Below are positions 23,531 to 36,332 of a stretch of DNA of 64,000 nt, piece by piece. The position numbers and the translations under genes are program-made. The first letter of the stretch is position 1, and each line of letters opens with the position of its first letter. The DNA comes from Tricholoma matsutake (Eukaryota; Basidiomycota; Agaricomycetes; Agaricales; Tricholomataceae). Below the pieces are notes generated by a model. It ran no database searches. It saw nothing but the letters and a program-made list of their open reading frames with translations, and had not been told where the DNA came from. The stretch covers positions 4,340,001 through 4,404,000 of the forward strand of contig AP026539.1 in the NCBI GenBank assembly GCA_026075535.2, given 5' to 3'.

Positions 23531-24583
23531 TTGCTTAAATCTACGATTGAAAACTTCGTTAGGACCCTCCAGGCTAACCCTACGACCAATAGTTCCCCCT
23601 TTACAACTCCAAGCGCACCCAACAACGACGTTTTGCCAAATGCGTCCACTAAGGAACGTGCCCAGATCAAACCATCCCCCCCCGCCGAATTTAATGGTGC
23701 ACGTGCGCAGGGATGTGCATTCCTTAATTCCTGTGAGTTATACATTAGTCTCCAGTCGCATCAATTCGTCAATGAGGCTGCAAAAATTTATTGGGCCTTC
23801 ACATACATGAAATCTGAACGTGCCTATCTCTATGTGGACCGTATCCTATGTCAAACTAAAGAACTCGGTTCTCTACCTTTCTCCACTTGGGGTGACTTTC
23901 GAGCTGAGTTCGTACACCACTTCTGCCCCCTCAATGAACGCCACCGAGCAGTGACACGACTTGAGTCATCCACTTACCACCAGGGACGTCGATCCATGGA
24001 CGATTATATCGATGAGTTCAAGGATTTGGTGGACATGGCAGGATATGGGAGTGGGTTACCAGTGGTGGTGAAGTTCCGACGGGGACTCAACCGAGAAATT
24101 CAGGACCAGATTGCACAGATGTTGGAAGGGCACCCAGCGGACGATGATATCCTTGCTTGGTATGAAGCTGCTTCACTCTGTGACGAGAACCGACTCACAA
24201 ATGCGGCATTTAATGCTGCATTCCGTGCTCCAACTACCACTCATACACCCTACACCTTCAATCAAAGCCTCCCCCACCCTAACCCCATTCCTGTTCATCA
24301 AACTCGCACACCAGCCATCAATGTCCCAGTACCAATGGATGTTGATGCAGCCCACAGCCGTGCATGTAAGTTGGATCTCTCCTACCATTGTGGGGAACCT
24401 GGACACAGGGCTGGAGCGTGTCCCCATCATCAGGATATCCGCATGCTCACCCCCGAGGGACGAGATGAACTCCTGCAAGATTTGTTGGCGCTTGTAGATG
24501 TTGAGGGAGTGAAGGATCAAGTTGCAGAGGAGATTAAGTTGGAAGTTGTAGAGGAGCAGGATTTTCCTATTCACAGCGAGTGA
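23531..24583 (+). pseudogene. Gag of chromovirus E (5'-truncated)
   Basis: An open frame of about 350 codons without an ATG: it starts TIENFVRTLQANP immediately after D protease sequence, and the same frame upstream meets TAA at 23516. Core motifs: KPSPPAEFNGARAQGCAFLN, YWAFTYMKSERAYLYVDRIL, WGDFRAEFVHHFCP, YHQGRRSMDDYIDEFKDLV and a zinc knuckle YHCGEPGHRAGACP (first Cys changed to Tyr). The frame is intact to 24583 and overlaps pol by a few bases in the -1 frame. Missing start and missing 5' LTR suggest a deletion at the left junction. Confidence 0.88.
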
Positions 24584-27500
24584 ATCGTACGCCCTCACTG
24601 CCTGTCCATAACCGCTTTGAAGTCTTGTCAGTTGAATCCCCGGAGAATGAATCCATTTCTGTGACTGCTCCCCTCTCTGACCCTTCGAAGTTGGCTAAAG
24701 ACGTACCTGCTCTCCCCGTCTCTCCTTCTACTCCATGTCCCAAAATTAAATCATGGGAACGTAAACTACCACGCAAGTATATTGTGGCATCCACTCCCTC
24801 TGCACATTCCTTAAACCTAGCCATTGAACTGCAGACGACCGACACTGGACAGATACTCGGTGTCTCTGCGCTCCTGGACTCTGGTGCGACTGGTCTCTTC
24901 ATCGATTCCCATCTGGTACAACAACATCGCCTAAATACTCGCTCACTCTCATGTCCAATACCTGTATATAATGTGGATGGATCCCCAAATGAAGCGGGTG
25001 CCATCCAAGAGGTTGCAGACCTGGTTCTCCGTTACAAAGATCATAGTGAGCGTGCCCTTTTTGCTGTCACTCAATTAGGAAAGCAAAAGGTGATTTTGGG
25101 ATATCCATGGCTTCGAGACCATAACCCAGAGGTTGACTGGCGTACCGGGGAGGTTACCATGAGCTGATGTCCATCCCGCTGTCGGATGTGTTTCACAGAA
25201 GCCAGGCAAGAACGTCGTGGACAGAAGGCGGCAATACGACGTACTCAGAAGTGTCGTGCTGGACCCCTGCCTATACCTGAAGTGGAATTGGAAGGGGTTC
25301 CTGATCTAATGCCAGACTCGGATGATGATGATGAGGACCCAGAGGAAGTGGAGGAGGGTGATCGGATCTTCTACACTGCGATTCGCTCATCGCATGAGGT
25401 GTGTGCCACATTGAACATATCCCAACGCCTTGCCGAGGCCTTCCACAAAAACAATGCTGCTAAATCCTCTACTAACTCCTTACTCCCTCATCTCCATGAG
25501 TTTGAAGACGTGTTCTCCAAGGAGTCATTCGACTCTCTTCCTGCGCGCAAGCCATGGGATCACGCGATCGAACTCACCCCCGGCGCAACCCCTTCATCAT
25601 GCAAGGTCTATCCTCTCTCTCCAGAAGAACAACGGCAGCTTGACCAGTTCATCGACGAGCACCTGGCCTCTGGACGTATTCGACCATCGAAGTCACCCAT
25701 GGCCTCTCCCTTTTTCTTTGTCAAAAAGAAGGATGGTTCACTTCAACCAGTTCAAGACTACAGAAGGCTCAACAACATCACGGTCAAAAATCGCTACCCA
25801 CTACCCCTCATCTCTGAACTCGTAAACCAGCTCCATGGAGCCCGATACTTCACCAAGCTCGATGTCCGTTGGGGCTATAATAACGTGAGGATAAAGGAGG
25901 GAGATGAGTGGAAGGCAGCTTTTCATACCAACTGTGGTCTTTTTGAACCGCTTGTCATGTTCTTTGGCCTTACTAATAGCCCTGCCACCTTTCAGACCAT
26001 GATGAACAACATCTTCCATGACCTCATCCTCGAAGGCGTTGTCTGCATCTATCTCGACGACATCCTCATCTTCACTCGCATGGTTGAAGAGCACCGTCGC
26101 ATCATGCGCCTCGTCCTAGAGCGACTTCGACGGTACAAACTCTACCTTTGTCAGGACAAATGCGAGTTTGAAAGGACCAAGATCGAGTACCTCGGCCTGA
26201 TTATCTCGGAGGGTCAAGTGGAGATGGATCCTATCAAGGTAAACGGGGTCACAGCTTGGCCAACGCCCACGAACAAGAAGGAGGTGCAGTCTTTCCTGGG
26301 CTTCATCAATTTCTATCGGCATTTTATCAAGGATTTCTCACATCATGCACGACCACTGTTCGACTTGACAGGAAAGGAGGCATGGAGGTGGGATAATGCA
26401 CAACAGGAGGCATTTGAAAAGCTTAAGGAGATGGTCACTTCCGCTCCGATCCTTACCTTTGCTGATGATTCGCATCCTTTTCATGTAGAAGCCGACAGTT
26501 CTGACTTTGTGACGGGCGCCGTGTTGTCTCAGCAGTCTCCGGAGGACCAGAAGTGGCATCCTGTTGCGTTCTACTCCAAAAGCCTTAGTGCTGTAGAGAG
26601 AAACTACGAGATCCATGACAAGGAGATGTTGGCAATAATGCGTGTGCTTGAGGAGTGGCGACACTTCCTCGAGGGTGCCCAACACAAGGTGGAAATTTGG
26701 ATGGATCACAAGAACCTCAAGTACTTCATGACGGCCAAGAAATTGAACCATCGTCAAGCTCGTTGGTCCCTGTATCTATCTAGATTCGACTTCTCCTTAC
26801 ACCACCATCCGGGTCGCAGCATGGGGAAGACCGATGCCCTATCCCGACGTTCAGACCATGGGGATGGCAGCAGTGACAACCAAAACATTGTGCTGTTGCA
26901 GCCAGACCTGTTCACCATTCGGGCACTGGAAGGCATCGCACCCCAGGGCGAGGAATGGGACATCCTACGTGACATTCGTCGCGCAAACCGTAGCGGTTTA
27001 CATGAGGATGTTGTCGCCTGAGCTGTTAAAGAACTGAGGAAGGGATTGACCCTTTCCTTACGTGCGGCAGAGTGGGCTGAAAAGGAGGACTTGTTGTATT
27101 TCAGGGATCGCATCTATGTTCCCAATGACCCAGACCTTCGCTGGCGCATCATATCCCAACACCATGACTCACAAATTGCTGGCCACCCCGGACGCTGGAA
27201 GACCTTGGAGCTCACCTCACAGAACTATTGGTGGCCACAAATGTCACGGCTCATTGGTCAGTATGTTGCACTTGTGACCTTTGCTTATGCACCAAGGTTC
27301 CTTGTTGCAAGCCTATTGGTGAGCTACACCCTCTTCCTGTTCCAGAGAGTTGTTGGGATGTCATCAGCGTCAACTTTGTGGTGGAATTGCCAGAGTCAAA
27401 CGGGTTTGATGCGGTGATGTGCACAGTTGACTCAGTGGGAAAACACGCTCACTTCATTCCCACTCACACCACTGTCAGTGCCCTAGGTGCTGCTCAACTC

Positions 27501-28456
27501 TACCTCCACCATGTGTGGAAATTACATGGACTTCCTGGTGCCTTCCTCTTGGATCGTGGCCCTCAGTTCATGGCAGAGTTCACTCGTGAGCTGTACCGAC
27601 TCCTGGGGATCAAACTCCTCGCTTCAACTGCTTATCACCCACAAACTGATGGCCAGACGGAGCGAGTCAACCAGGAACTGGAGCAGTACATCCGCCTCTT
27701 TGTCAATGAACGCCAGGATGATTGGGATGATCTCCTTCCTTTGGCTGAGTTCGGATACAACAACCATGTCCATGCTTCCACTCAACAGACCCCTTTCCTC
27801 TTAGACACTGGACGACATCCACGCATGGGATTTGAACCTCACCAAACTCCCTCACACATCGAGACAGTGAATGAGTTCACAGAACGCATGAGGGATAGCT
27901 TGGAGGAGGCAAGGGCAGCCTTAGCAAAGGCGAAGGACGACATGGCGCGATTTTACAACCAACGCCACTCCCCAACCCCTCAGTACAAGGTTGGTGATCG
28001 AGTTTATCTTGACTCCAGTGACATCTCCACTACATGTCCATCCAAGAAACTCGCTCATCGCTTCTTGGGACCTTTCCCCATTGTCAAGTGCATTGGAACA
28101 CATGCCTATCGTCTACACCTCCCAGCCTCCATGTCCAGACTCCATCCCATCTTCCATGTTGTCAAATTGCTTCCAGCTCCCCAGATCCGTTCCCGGGACG
28201 CCATTCACACCCACCGCCACCACCTACAGTGATCGAGGGAGAACCCCAATATGAAGTCGAGTCAATCTTGGACAGCCATTTGCGTCGAGGAAAACTCCAG
28301 TATTTGGTACATTGGAAGGGTTATGGGTATGAGGAGAACTCATGGGTCGAAGAGTCTGACGTAAATGCCCCTTGGTTAATCAAGAAATTCCACCGACGGC
28401 ACACTGCTGCACCGCGTCGCATTCAAGTCACAGACTTTGGTCGTATACGATTTTGA
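24580..28456 (+). pseudogene. Pol of chromovirus E
   Basis: Protease with ALLDSGATGLF (24870-24900) and VILGYPWLRDHNPEVDW; TGA at 25165; RT with SPFFFVKKKDGS, TKLDVRWGYNNVRI, FGLTNSPATFQ and an intact YLDDILIF at 26050-26073; RNase H with VEADSSDFVTGAVL and IHDKEMLAIM; ARWSLYLSRFDF and KTDALSRR; TGA at 27019; integrase Zn finger with a 1-nt frameshift near 27255 (CTCDLCLCTK continues in the new frame), core DRGPQFMAEF, ASTAYHPQTDGQTERVN and GPFPIVKCIG; a second frameshift near 28195; then chromodomain YEVESILDSH...LQYLVHWKGYG...WVEESDV. Both stops replace expected arginine. Catalytic RT residues remain. Confidence 0.92.
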
Positions 28457-28489
28457 ATGCATCGGGGCGATGCATCTTAGAGAGGGGGT

Positions 28490-28918
28490 GATGTAAGGGG
28501 ACTAGGGGGGTGCCCTGTGTGTTTTTCCTATTTTTTATGTTCGTCCTATATTTTTCCCCACATTTCCTTCTATTCTTCATTTTCTATGATTTTTCCGGAT
28601 TTTATTACTAATTTTCCCTTGCTATCATGTTTGTACATGTTGACACTTTTATATTTAGAGGCGGAGTACCCCTTCCGACACATACCCCTTGGTATGATGT
28701 CATTCGGCGGCCTTGATCTGCCTATCTCCGCCTTTTTCTATTTTTAGGTTATATTTGATTTTTGTCGTCTTCACATATACTGGGCATCAGCAAGGGGATC
28801 CTTAGAGTTTTCTCTTCGGATTTCCCTTTGCTAGGTGCGCCCCCAATCCCTGTATTATGTAGCATAATTTTAACTTTGGATTTCCCTTTGCTAGAGGCTT
28901 AGGTTGCCCTTATAGACG
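28490..28918 (+). repeat. 3' LTR of chromovirus E with PPT
   Basis: The polypurine run agagaggggg (28480-28489) precedes TGATGTAAGGGG at 28490. The right end is near tatagac (28911-28917), after which minus-strand D gag sequence resumes. A ~20-bp direct repeat (ggatttccctttgctag) occurs at about 28818 and 28876. There is no 5' partner to the left of E gag. Confidence 0.7.
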
Positions 28919-28924
28919 ATATCA

Positions 28925-30095
28925 ATGGTGCTGGTAGTTGTGGGACGAGTCATTTGACTGGTGCAGGGATCTGAGGGATTGAAGGCCATGAGGTAGGAAC
29001 TGTTGACACATTCAAATCAGTTTGCACAAAAGGTCTACCACTTTGCAAAGCATATATCTCTTGGTTGAGTTGTGCGATACGATCTTCGGCCATTGTGGAT
29101 AGGTTGGTAATTTGGTAGACACCTCTGGATGGCATTGAAGAAACTGTCAAAGGTGCGATATTATACATTAGCAAAGGGGTAACATTAGATGGAGGGTTTC
29201 GTCGAGTCCATTTGTCAATCCTGTCCTTGATAAAACAATGGGGGATGTTTCAAGGAGTGAATTGACCATTTGGAAGAACAATTTTGCCTTCAGTGTTCTT
29301 CTTACACTTTCCTTCATTGATATATGACTGGCAAACCAAGCAATCACTAATGAAATGTCCTGTAAGCCCACAAAAGATGCAAACTAAAGTTTCAAGCTGG
29401 TCCAAACAAAATCCACTGTTAGGTCAAGTAGTGTTCGTGGTCTTCGAACCTGCTAAAGCAGTTACAAGAGTGGCTGCAAATTTCTCGAGGATTGCCATAA
29501 GATCTTCTGATTTAATTTGAGGCGAAGATGTCGAGGTTGTTGCAATTGCCAAAGGTGCTGAAGAATGCAAACTGAGTAGCGATGTTGAATCCGACCCGAT
29601 AGATCCTGCTAAAACGAATTTTGCTGCTGTGTGAATATTGTCGAGTGGGTGGGGGTCATCGGGGTAGTGATCGGGGAATTTTAGTTCAAGTTGTCAAGTG
29701 ATTCTAGCCCATAAACCTGGTTGGAAACCCCAAATGAAGGCTCTGCTTTGTTCAGCATTGGAAATCCTGCCTTTAGTAGATAGAAACTTTGTGATGTTAT
29801 AGAATGACCAAAAGTATAATCCCAAATCGCTCGTGTTGTAAATACCTATGCAAAGTTGTTCACTGACAAATTTTTCCATGTCCAAAATTGACCATTTATG
29901 ATTGTCTTTGGAACCAGGGTACAGTTGGTGAATAGCGATGTGAAAATTCTGGAATGAAATGCCAGTGTCGTATTCTGGAATTGATTCCCAGAGTCGGAAG
30001 TGTCGATATCGAGGTAGCGACAAGTGTGCTTCTTCATTTCTTTGGAGTTATACAGAACATTCTAATTAAAAGTGATATAAACATTTTTAAGAAGT
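28925..30095 (-). pseudogene. Gag of minus-strand element D
   Basis: Reading leftward: KKHTCRYLDID (30037), ESIPEYDTGISFQNFHIAI, KWSILDMEKFVSEQLCIGI, SNAEQSRAFIWGFQPGLW (29760), then a CCHC region near 29370 (CIFCGLTGHFISDC by frame), NEGKCKKNTEGKIVLPNGQ, and a tail ending QIPAPVK at 28950. It is the counterpart of element A gag. The C-terminal linker and start of protease are missing between 28925 and 23530, where E sits. Upstream (30095-30117) the match fades as the repeat at 30118 begins. Confidence 0.82.
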
Positions 30096-30117
30096 GGTGG
30101 GAACCCAGACTTCTATA

Positions 30118-30403
30118 TACTGTCCAAACCAGATTTTCACACTGATTTGAATGCCGTAATCCATTTTTAATCGGCCCACAACTGATCAACTTATGAATGG
30201 TTTTGTCTGCCAGCACACATCTGCCAATATCATTTGATATGCACATGACTACCAAATAGGTGCAAATGGTCCATGCACTCTCCCAACCTATATAAGCCTC
30301 TGAACACCTCACTCTAAAGCTCGGGCATGCCCCACTTATGTTATTTTTAAACTACTTCTATAGTTTTTCTATTGTATTATTAATAGTGTTCTTGTCTGCC
30401 TTG
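30118..30403 (+). repeat. LTR-like repeat, copy 1 of 2
   Basis: Begins tgtccaaacc, contains tgtctgccagcacacatc and a promoter-like cctatataagcctctgaac at about 30288. It matches 32157-32433 over about 280 bp with few differences. The TATA box, TG start and length suggest a solo LTR of a small family, but the 3' end and a target duplication are not defined. Confidence 0.65.
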
Positions 30404-30465
30404 TAGTTCATATAATATAGAATATAAATAGATAATCTCTTCTTTTAATTATGGTTCTCAGATCT

Positions 30466-30660
30466 GGTGACCGGTCAGAGCTGGTTAGCACTGGTTCTGA
30501 CCGAGTTCAGCCAGAACCGACTAGAACTGGTTCTATACCTGAACCTGACCACTCCTGACCAGTTTGGTTAGGTTCTTAGGCAATTTGAAAGGCCAATGAA
30601 CTGGTCAGGGTTCAGTTAGGCTAAAATAGGGCCAAAAACCGAACCTGACCGAACTTTCAA
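30466..30660. repeat. Degenerate ccggtcagag/ggttc repeats
   Basis: Many short variants of ccggtcagag, ctgaccgag, gaaccgac and ggttctg in both orientations. A similar tract lies at 32470-32620, again just after an LTR-like copy. No coding function. Confidence 0.6.
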
Positions 30661-30693
30661 ACACTAGTAATGGACAAATGGACATTCTTTTGC

Positions 30694-31718
30694 TGATAGG
30701 TCCACCTTGCGCTCTAAGCTCCAGGAACATCTCCGAATGCATTGACACATCACCACACATGCTCCCAACCCCTACGAACCCCGTGAGACCACTCCGAAAC
30801 TACTTCAAATGACTTCAAATGATTTCAAACAATTTCAAACGACTTCAAATGACTTTGCAACACTTTGAGCAGGTTCGAACGACTTTGCAGGACCTCAAAC
30901 AACTTTGGCTGCCATATACCTATCGCACTGCCCTTCAGATACACACAGCACACCTTGTATGAGTTAGTGCATCACATATCAAGCACCACCAGACACGAGG
31001 AGACACAACGATGGGAGTTTAGGACGCAATTGTGGTGCTTTGACGTCTTGATAATATATTGGATCAATAGGACAGGTACTAGCAATAAATCATGACTCTA
31101 TATGTTTCCCTTTTTATCATCTTTTATTTATTTTATGATTTGCAAAGTTCTTTATTGTTTTATATCTTGCCTCATGTATTCCTCATGTTCTAGTTCCTTT
31201 TAAATACCACCTCTCCCAAACATATATAGCCTTGTACTAGCTACTTAGAAAGACAGAATAGATTGCCCTCTCACATCAATCATCTGATTTAAGAGCAATT
31301 CTCTTGAGTCCAAGCCTCTCGACTTAGTCTCAAAGTTCAGTGTTTTACGCCGAACTTCTTCAAACTCTTCATACTAGCTTCTCAAAACAATCGTCTATCG
31401 TCTATCCCCTCTCAAGGCCTTTCTACATCGTTATAGTCTATCCTCAGCCTTCGTAGAAGTTGTCCTCATCCTATATAAGCCCTTTGAACTTCTTCAAACA
31501 TCTTCAAACATCTTTGAACTTTCCTCAAACATCATTGCAGTGCTTCGTACACTCTCGAACCTCATCGAACTTCATTGGACCCTCTCTTAAGTCATTTCCC
31601 TAACCTTGGGTAACAGCGGTGATATTTAGTACCACCTTGCAACCTTCCTCTAACTAGTGTTATACCACTCGAGACCTTATTGTGGGTTTTGTTTGGGTTT
31701 CCTGGTCAAGTATCATCA
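30694..31718 (+). repeat. Plus-strand LTR of the A/D family
   Basis: TGATAGGTCCACC at 30694 to GTATCATCA at 31718 (1,025 bp). Inverted copy of 16864-17894. A TATA-like catatatagcc lies at about 31220. It is followed by the family's ttttggagccc leader, so it behaves as a 5' LTR of a plus-strand fragment. Confidence 0.8.
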
Positions 31719-32155
31719 TTTTGGAGCCCACTGCAAGGGGTTTCTAATCCATCTCAAATCTCCCAGCTTAGGCCAACACCAGCTGGAAACCTTCAAATCA
31801 ACACTCGCCACGCCTTTGAATCTCTTGAACAATTGGGAGATATTCTAATCCCTGTTTCCGAAGCAGAGTCGACTCACCATCGACTATTCCCTTCACCAAT
31901 CTCATTGCCTTCAACATCATCCTCTACTTCTTCATCTTCATCATCTACCTCTTCATTCATCCTTCCAACAACTTCGACTCCTCTACCATCATTCACCCAA
32001 GTTTTAACCCCTACCCCTAGAAACATCACATTCATGACTACACAAGCAACTATCCTAGCTTGTGGTCATTCCACAGCTCCAAAAACCCCACCCAGCCATG
32101 AGAACTTTGCAGATATTTTAATGAGCTTGAATTGCTTTTCTCAGCATGCAATGTC
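31719..32155 (+). pseudogene. Leader and gag N-terminus of A/D-type element, plus strand
   Basis: After the leader an S/T-rich segment leads to MTTQATILACGHSTAPK (about 32035). The frame then reads TQP-TGA-ELCRYFNELELLFSACN, where TGA and TGC stand for CGA and CGC. The match ends at 32155, where the second LTR-like repeat starts. The minus-strand D gag overlaps this end by about a dozen codons, so the two pieces are not simply complementary halves. Confidence 0.7.
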
Positions 32156-32156
32156 A

Positions 32157-32620
32157 TGACTGTCCGAACTGGATTTCTACACTGATTCGAACACCATAAT
32201 CCATTTTTTAATCAGCCCACAACTGATCGAGTTATGAAAGGTTTTGTCTGCCAGCACACATCTGCCAATATCATTTGATATGCACATGACTACCAAATAG
32301 GTGCAAATGGTCCGTGCACTCTCCCAACCTATATAAGCCTCTGAACACCTCACTCTAAAAGTTGGGCATGCCCCACTTATGTTATTTTTAAACTACTTCT
32401 ATAGTTTTTTATTGTATTATTAATATTATATTCTTATATCTTTTTAAGTCCCTTGAGCTCCGCCATAACCGGTCAGAGCCGGTCAGAGTCAGTTCACAAC
32501 AGTGCCGTGGGTCTCCCTGACCAAACCATGACACAAATGAAAGGCCCAGGCTGTGACGGAAAGTTTGGTCAGTTCCGGTCAGAGTTCAGTCAGGTTCCGG
32601 TTATTTCCAGTTAGGGTAAT
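32157..32620 (+). repeat. LTR-like repeat, copy 2, plus ccggtcag tract
   Basis: tgtccgaactgg at 32157 starts a ~277-bp match to 30118-30403, including cctatataagcc at about 32327. From 32470 come ccggtcagagccggtcag and related short motifs. The two copies flank the plus-strand LTR-gag fragment in direct orientation. Confidence 0.65.
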
Positions 32621-32659
32621 CTGACTTCAAATCACTATCCATTACATATTACTTCATAG

Positions 32660-35600
32660 CAAGAACAGAGAAATCACTCAAGTCAAGGCCCTTTTTGATG
32701 GAGGTGCCATGGTAGGGGCCATGTGTGCCTCATTTTTCACTGTGTTAAGCACCATTTAGGAAGTTGGAGCCCATCATATTGTCAACTCTGAATGGCAAAT
32801 GGAGTAATCATACATTCACAAGCAACATGGAAAGGAGTGATTGGATTGGGTAACATCTGAATTGAAGGTGAATTTGAGGTATTCGACAGTGATGGAGGTT
32901 GGAACTTCTTATTCAGAAAACCACTTCTATGAGCATCCAATGCAGTCCATGACTATGAAATGGATATTGTCACCATCACAGACCCAATGACAAAGCTGGT
33001 GTCTCACCTCCGCAACCAAGGCAATAACATGACTAGCCTCAGGGAGGAAAAAGGCGATAGCCGCACACTCAACATGAAATGGCAGGAGAAATTTCCAGGG
33101 GGCTCTTCAGACATGAATCCCCCTTTGAGGCAAATGCTGATACCATCTGACAAATCCACCAAGGTTTGGCCTGACAAGCATGAGATTGCCATAGCAAATA
33201 AAAAGTCTTCCACCAACACCAAGCAAACCGTGTGTGGATGCAACTGCTCCACCGACATCATCAACCAGCACAGACAAAAAGCAGCACAAGATCAAAGTGG
33301 GGGTATTGGAAGGCCCCCCCCAAGGGAAGTCCTCATTGATCTCAGCGTTGACAGTGTAACCGGCAATATTAAAAGCCTTCCACCAGAATACATGGATCTA
33401 GTCAATGAGGTCTCAATTGATAATGGAACCATCTACACCCAGCACACAGATCCATTCAAGCCAGATTGAGTTGAAAAAATACTGGCCGAAATCCATATCA
33501 GTTCTGACATAACACCAGCACAGCATCGTGAAATGCTTGACCTCATAAAGGAGTTTGCTGACTGCTTTGCCCTAGCGATAAGCAAAGTCAGCACGGTACC
33601 TGGAGCAGTACACAAGCTAGACATTCCAGAGGATGCCACATTTCATATGAAAATAGGCCAGCACTCATTAAACCCGCCTCATAAAGTGTATGTACATGGC
33701 AAGGTCAAGGAAATGCTGGCCGCAGGAATAATTGAACTCATCCACCCCCAAGACATCCAAGCAGTTGTGCCTACAGCTCTAGCAAAAAAGACTCATGACA
33801 GACTAGGCCTACCAATGGACAAACTGAAACACCTACTGAATGATCAATGCATCAAACAAGGCATGCCCAGCATGCCAGACCTACCACCATGTCCTGCACC
33901 AGTTGGTAACAATGACACAGATTCGGGTACTAAGTGGCAAATCTGTCAAGATTTTGGGGAAATCAACAAAGTCACCCAAATAGCTCCCATGCCACAAGGG
34001 GATATATGAGCAAAGCAGCAACGACTTTCAGGTCATTGGTACATACACATTTTTGACTTCACAGCTGGCTTTTATGCTATTGCCATAGACCCAGACTCTC
34101 AGCCATACATTGTGTTCTATGTAGAAGGATGGGGATATTTTAAGTACCTACATCTTCCATTCAGCATCACAGGAGGCCTGTTGGAATTTGCTCAGCTCAC
34201 AGGACAATGTTTGCATGACCTCACAGCAGATGGCATAATCAAGCTTTTTGTTGATGATGGTGGCTCAGCATCTGACATGTTCAAGGAAGGTATACAAAAA
34301 CTACGGAAACTACTAGAACGTGTGCATCAGGAAAAGCTCTCACTATCACCAAGCAAGCTCCAACTCTTCATGATGGAGGCCGTGTTTGCTGGAGCAACAG
34401 TTGGGCCAAATGGCATCAGCCCAGACATGTCAAAGCTTACAGCAATCATCAACTGGAGCCAACCACAGGATCCATCGCACCTTGAAGGATTCTTGGGACT
34501 TGCTGGATACTTTTGCAACTTCATCAAAGGATACCCTATACTTGAAAAGCCCCTCCGTGACATATTGTGTGCCATTGATGTTCTGAAAGGCATTGGGAAA
34601 CAAACTTACCAACAAATCATGCATAATTACAAAATTGGAGACATCTGGAAGGAGGAACACATGAAGGCATTCCTGGCCTTGAAGATGAAGTTAATCTCAG
34701 AACCAGTGCTCCATGCACCCCATTTTGATGGCATGCCATTCATTCTCACAATGGACAGCTCAAAAGACATGTTTGCTGGCATTCTCACACAAAAGGTCGC
34801 AACCACACTACTGGGAGGTAAGAAGGTGATGAAGCAACATCCCTTGGGATATGCATCCAAATGCACCTCAGTATCCAAAGAGAAGTATAAACCATTCCTT
34901 CTTGAGTTTGCGGCACTAAAATTCTGCTTCAACAAGTTTGCGGACATCCTGTGGGGCTTTCCAGTCGAAATAGAGACAGACTGTCAAGCCCTGCATGACA
35001 TTCTTCTCAATGACAACCTCAATGCAACACATGCACATTGGTGAGATGGAATTCTCACACACAATATTGTGGGTGTACGACATGTACCCAGTGTAATAGA
35101 CATAGCAGATGGCCTCAGTTGTCAGTATGAAGGAATACCCAAAAGCCATAGTGATGGCAGTGAATGGAGTGTCAGTCCAGACATCCACAAAACTGCAAAG
35201 TTGGTCAACGATGTCTTCCAAGTGGAGATCTCAGATCAACAAACAGCACTTCAAAACCAATTCCAGGATGAGCCAGTTTTTGCACAGGTGATTGATGTGT
35301 TGCTCAAACTTGACCAAGGGACTCGCATCCATGAACACATGTGTGCATGCCATTGGGCACTCAATTATGCCATCATAGATGGGAAACTGTGGTTTATTGG
35401 TGGGGTACAGGTGTTTGAGCATGACCAAAATGTGAGTGTGTAATGAAGGCGGAAGTTGTAGAGCTAGCAAGACAGGTACATGTGGCCAACAGACATTTCC
35501 ATCGTGACAGCATCAAAATAAGCTTACTCAACAGAATACATAGCCCAAAACTGGATGAAAAGGCCATACGACATGTGCATGGTGCAAAGGGTTGCACACC

Positions 35601-35818
35601 TCCTCTCTCTGCTAAACCCAATCACACAACGACACCCCTTCGAACTACTGGTGGGTGACTATCTCTTCCTACCAGAGGGTAAAGGTGGATTTCAAATGGT
35701 AGGCCTCTACTTGGACACAGCCTCACAACATGTGTGGGGTCACAGGTTCAAAACGAAAGGGAATGCGAAAATGACAGTTAAGTCACTAACCAACATATTT
35801 CACAATTTCATGCCCCCA
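32660..35818 (+). pseudogene. Protease, RT, RNase H and integrase N-part of element C
   Basis: Starts with protease-like TQVKALFDGGAMVGAMCASFF (32675-32740) and FEVFDSDGGWNFLFRKPLL; linker PPPREVLIDL; then EFADCFALAISKV, GAVHKLDIP, the RT region WQICQDFGEINKVTQIAPMPQGDI, FDFTAGFYAIAI, YVEGWGYFKYLHLPFSITGG, LFVDDGGSA (catalytic DD kept, about 34245), AVFAGATVGPNG, FLGLAGYFCNFIKGYP; RNase H with MDSSKDMFAGIL and EIETDCQALHDIL; VRHVPSVIDIADGLS; integrase start HPFELLVGDYLFLPEGKGG and LYLDTASQHVWG. TGA at 32926, 33468, 34007 and 35042 all replace arginine. Interrupted after ...IFHNFMPPE by element F at 35824. Confidence 0.85.
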
Positions 35819-35823
35819 GAAAC

Positions 35824-36332
35824 TGTAGGTCTGGCCCCACAGACTCAAGACATTATGACAAGTTAATCTACCTATGCCGCCATTACACACTTCCACGGTG
35901 CTGGCACACCACACACATTGCCAACACAACCACCCTAGCCACCGGCGAATACAACAACAACAACTGGTGACATGCATCCTGGCAACAGCACCATACATCC
36001 TTATTACTCTTCTATCCACATCCAGCAGTGCCAACATTATCCTATTGATGCAGTACCTTCCTATTATGTGACTACACCCGATGCGGCCTTCCCAAATCAC
36101 ATACTACGCTTGATGTGGCCTTTTACTTACACAGTCGATCTTTTTCTTATATGTTACTTATTTTTTATTCCTTAACCTTCATTCCTACTTCCATGCAACA
36201 AAGGTATAGTAACTTCCTATTCTTTTATTTGTAGTAACTTATGGTTCCTACTTCCATGCAACAAAGATAATTTGATCCTGTCTTTTAGTAAACCTAAGTC
36301 TAGTGTAGGCTGCCAAACTTGGCATCCTTCCA
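35824..36332 (+). repeat. F 5' LTR
   Basis: 509 bp. Contains a repeated block cttccatgcaacaaagrta at about 36191 and 36253. Differs from the 3' LTR by scattered substitutions, several at CpG sites, and by a few small indels. Followed by a T-run and a noncoding leader to about 36600. Confidence 0.92.
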
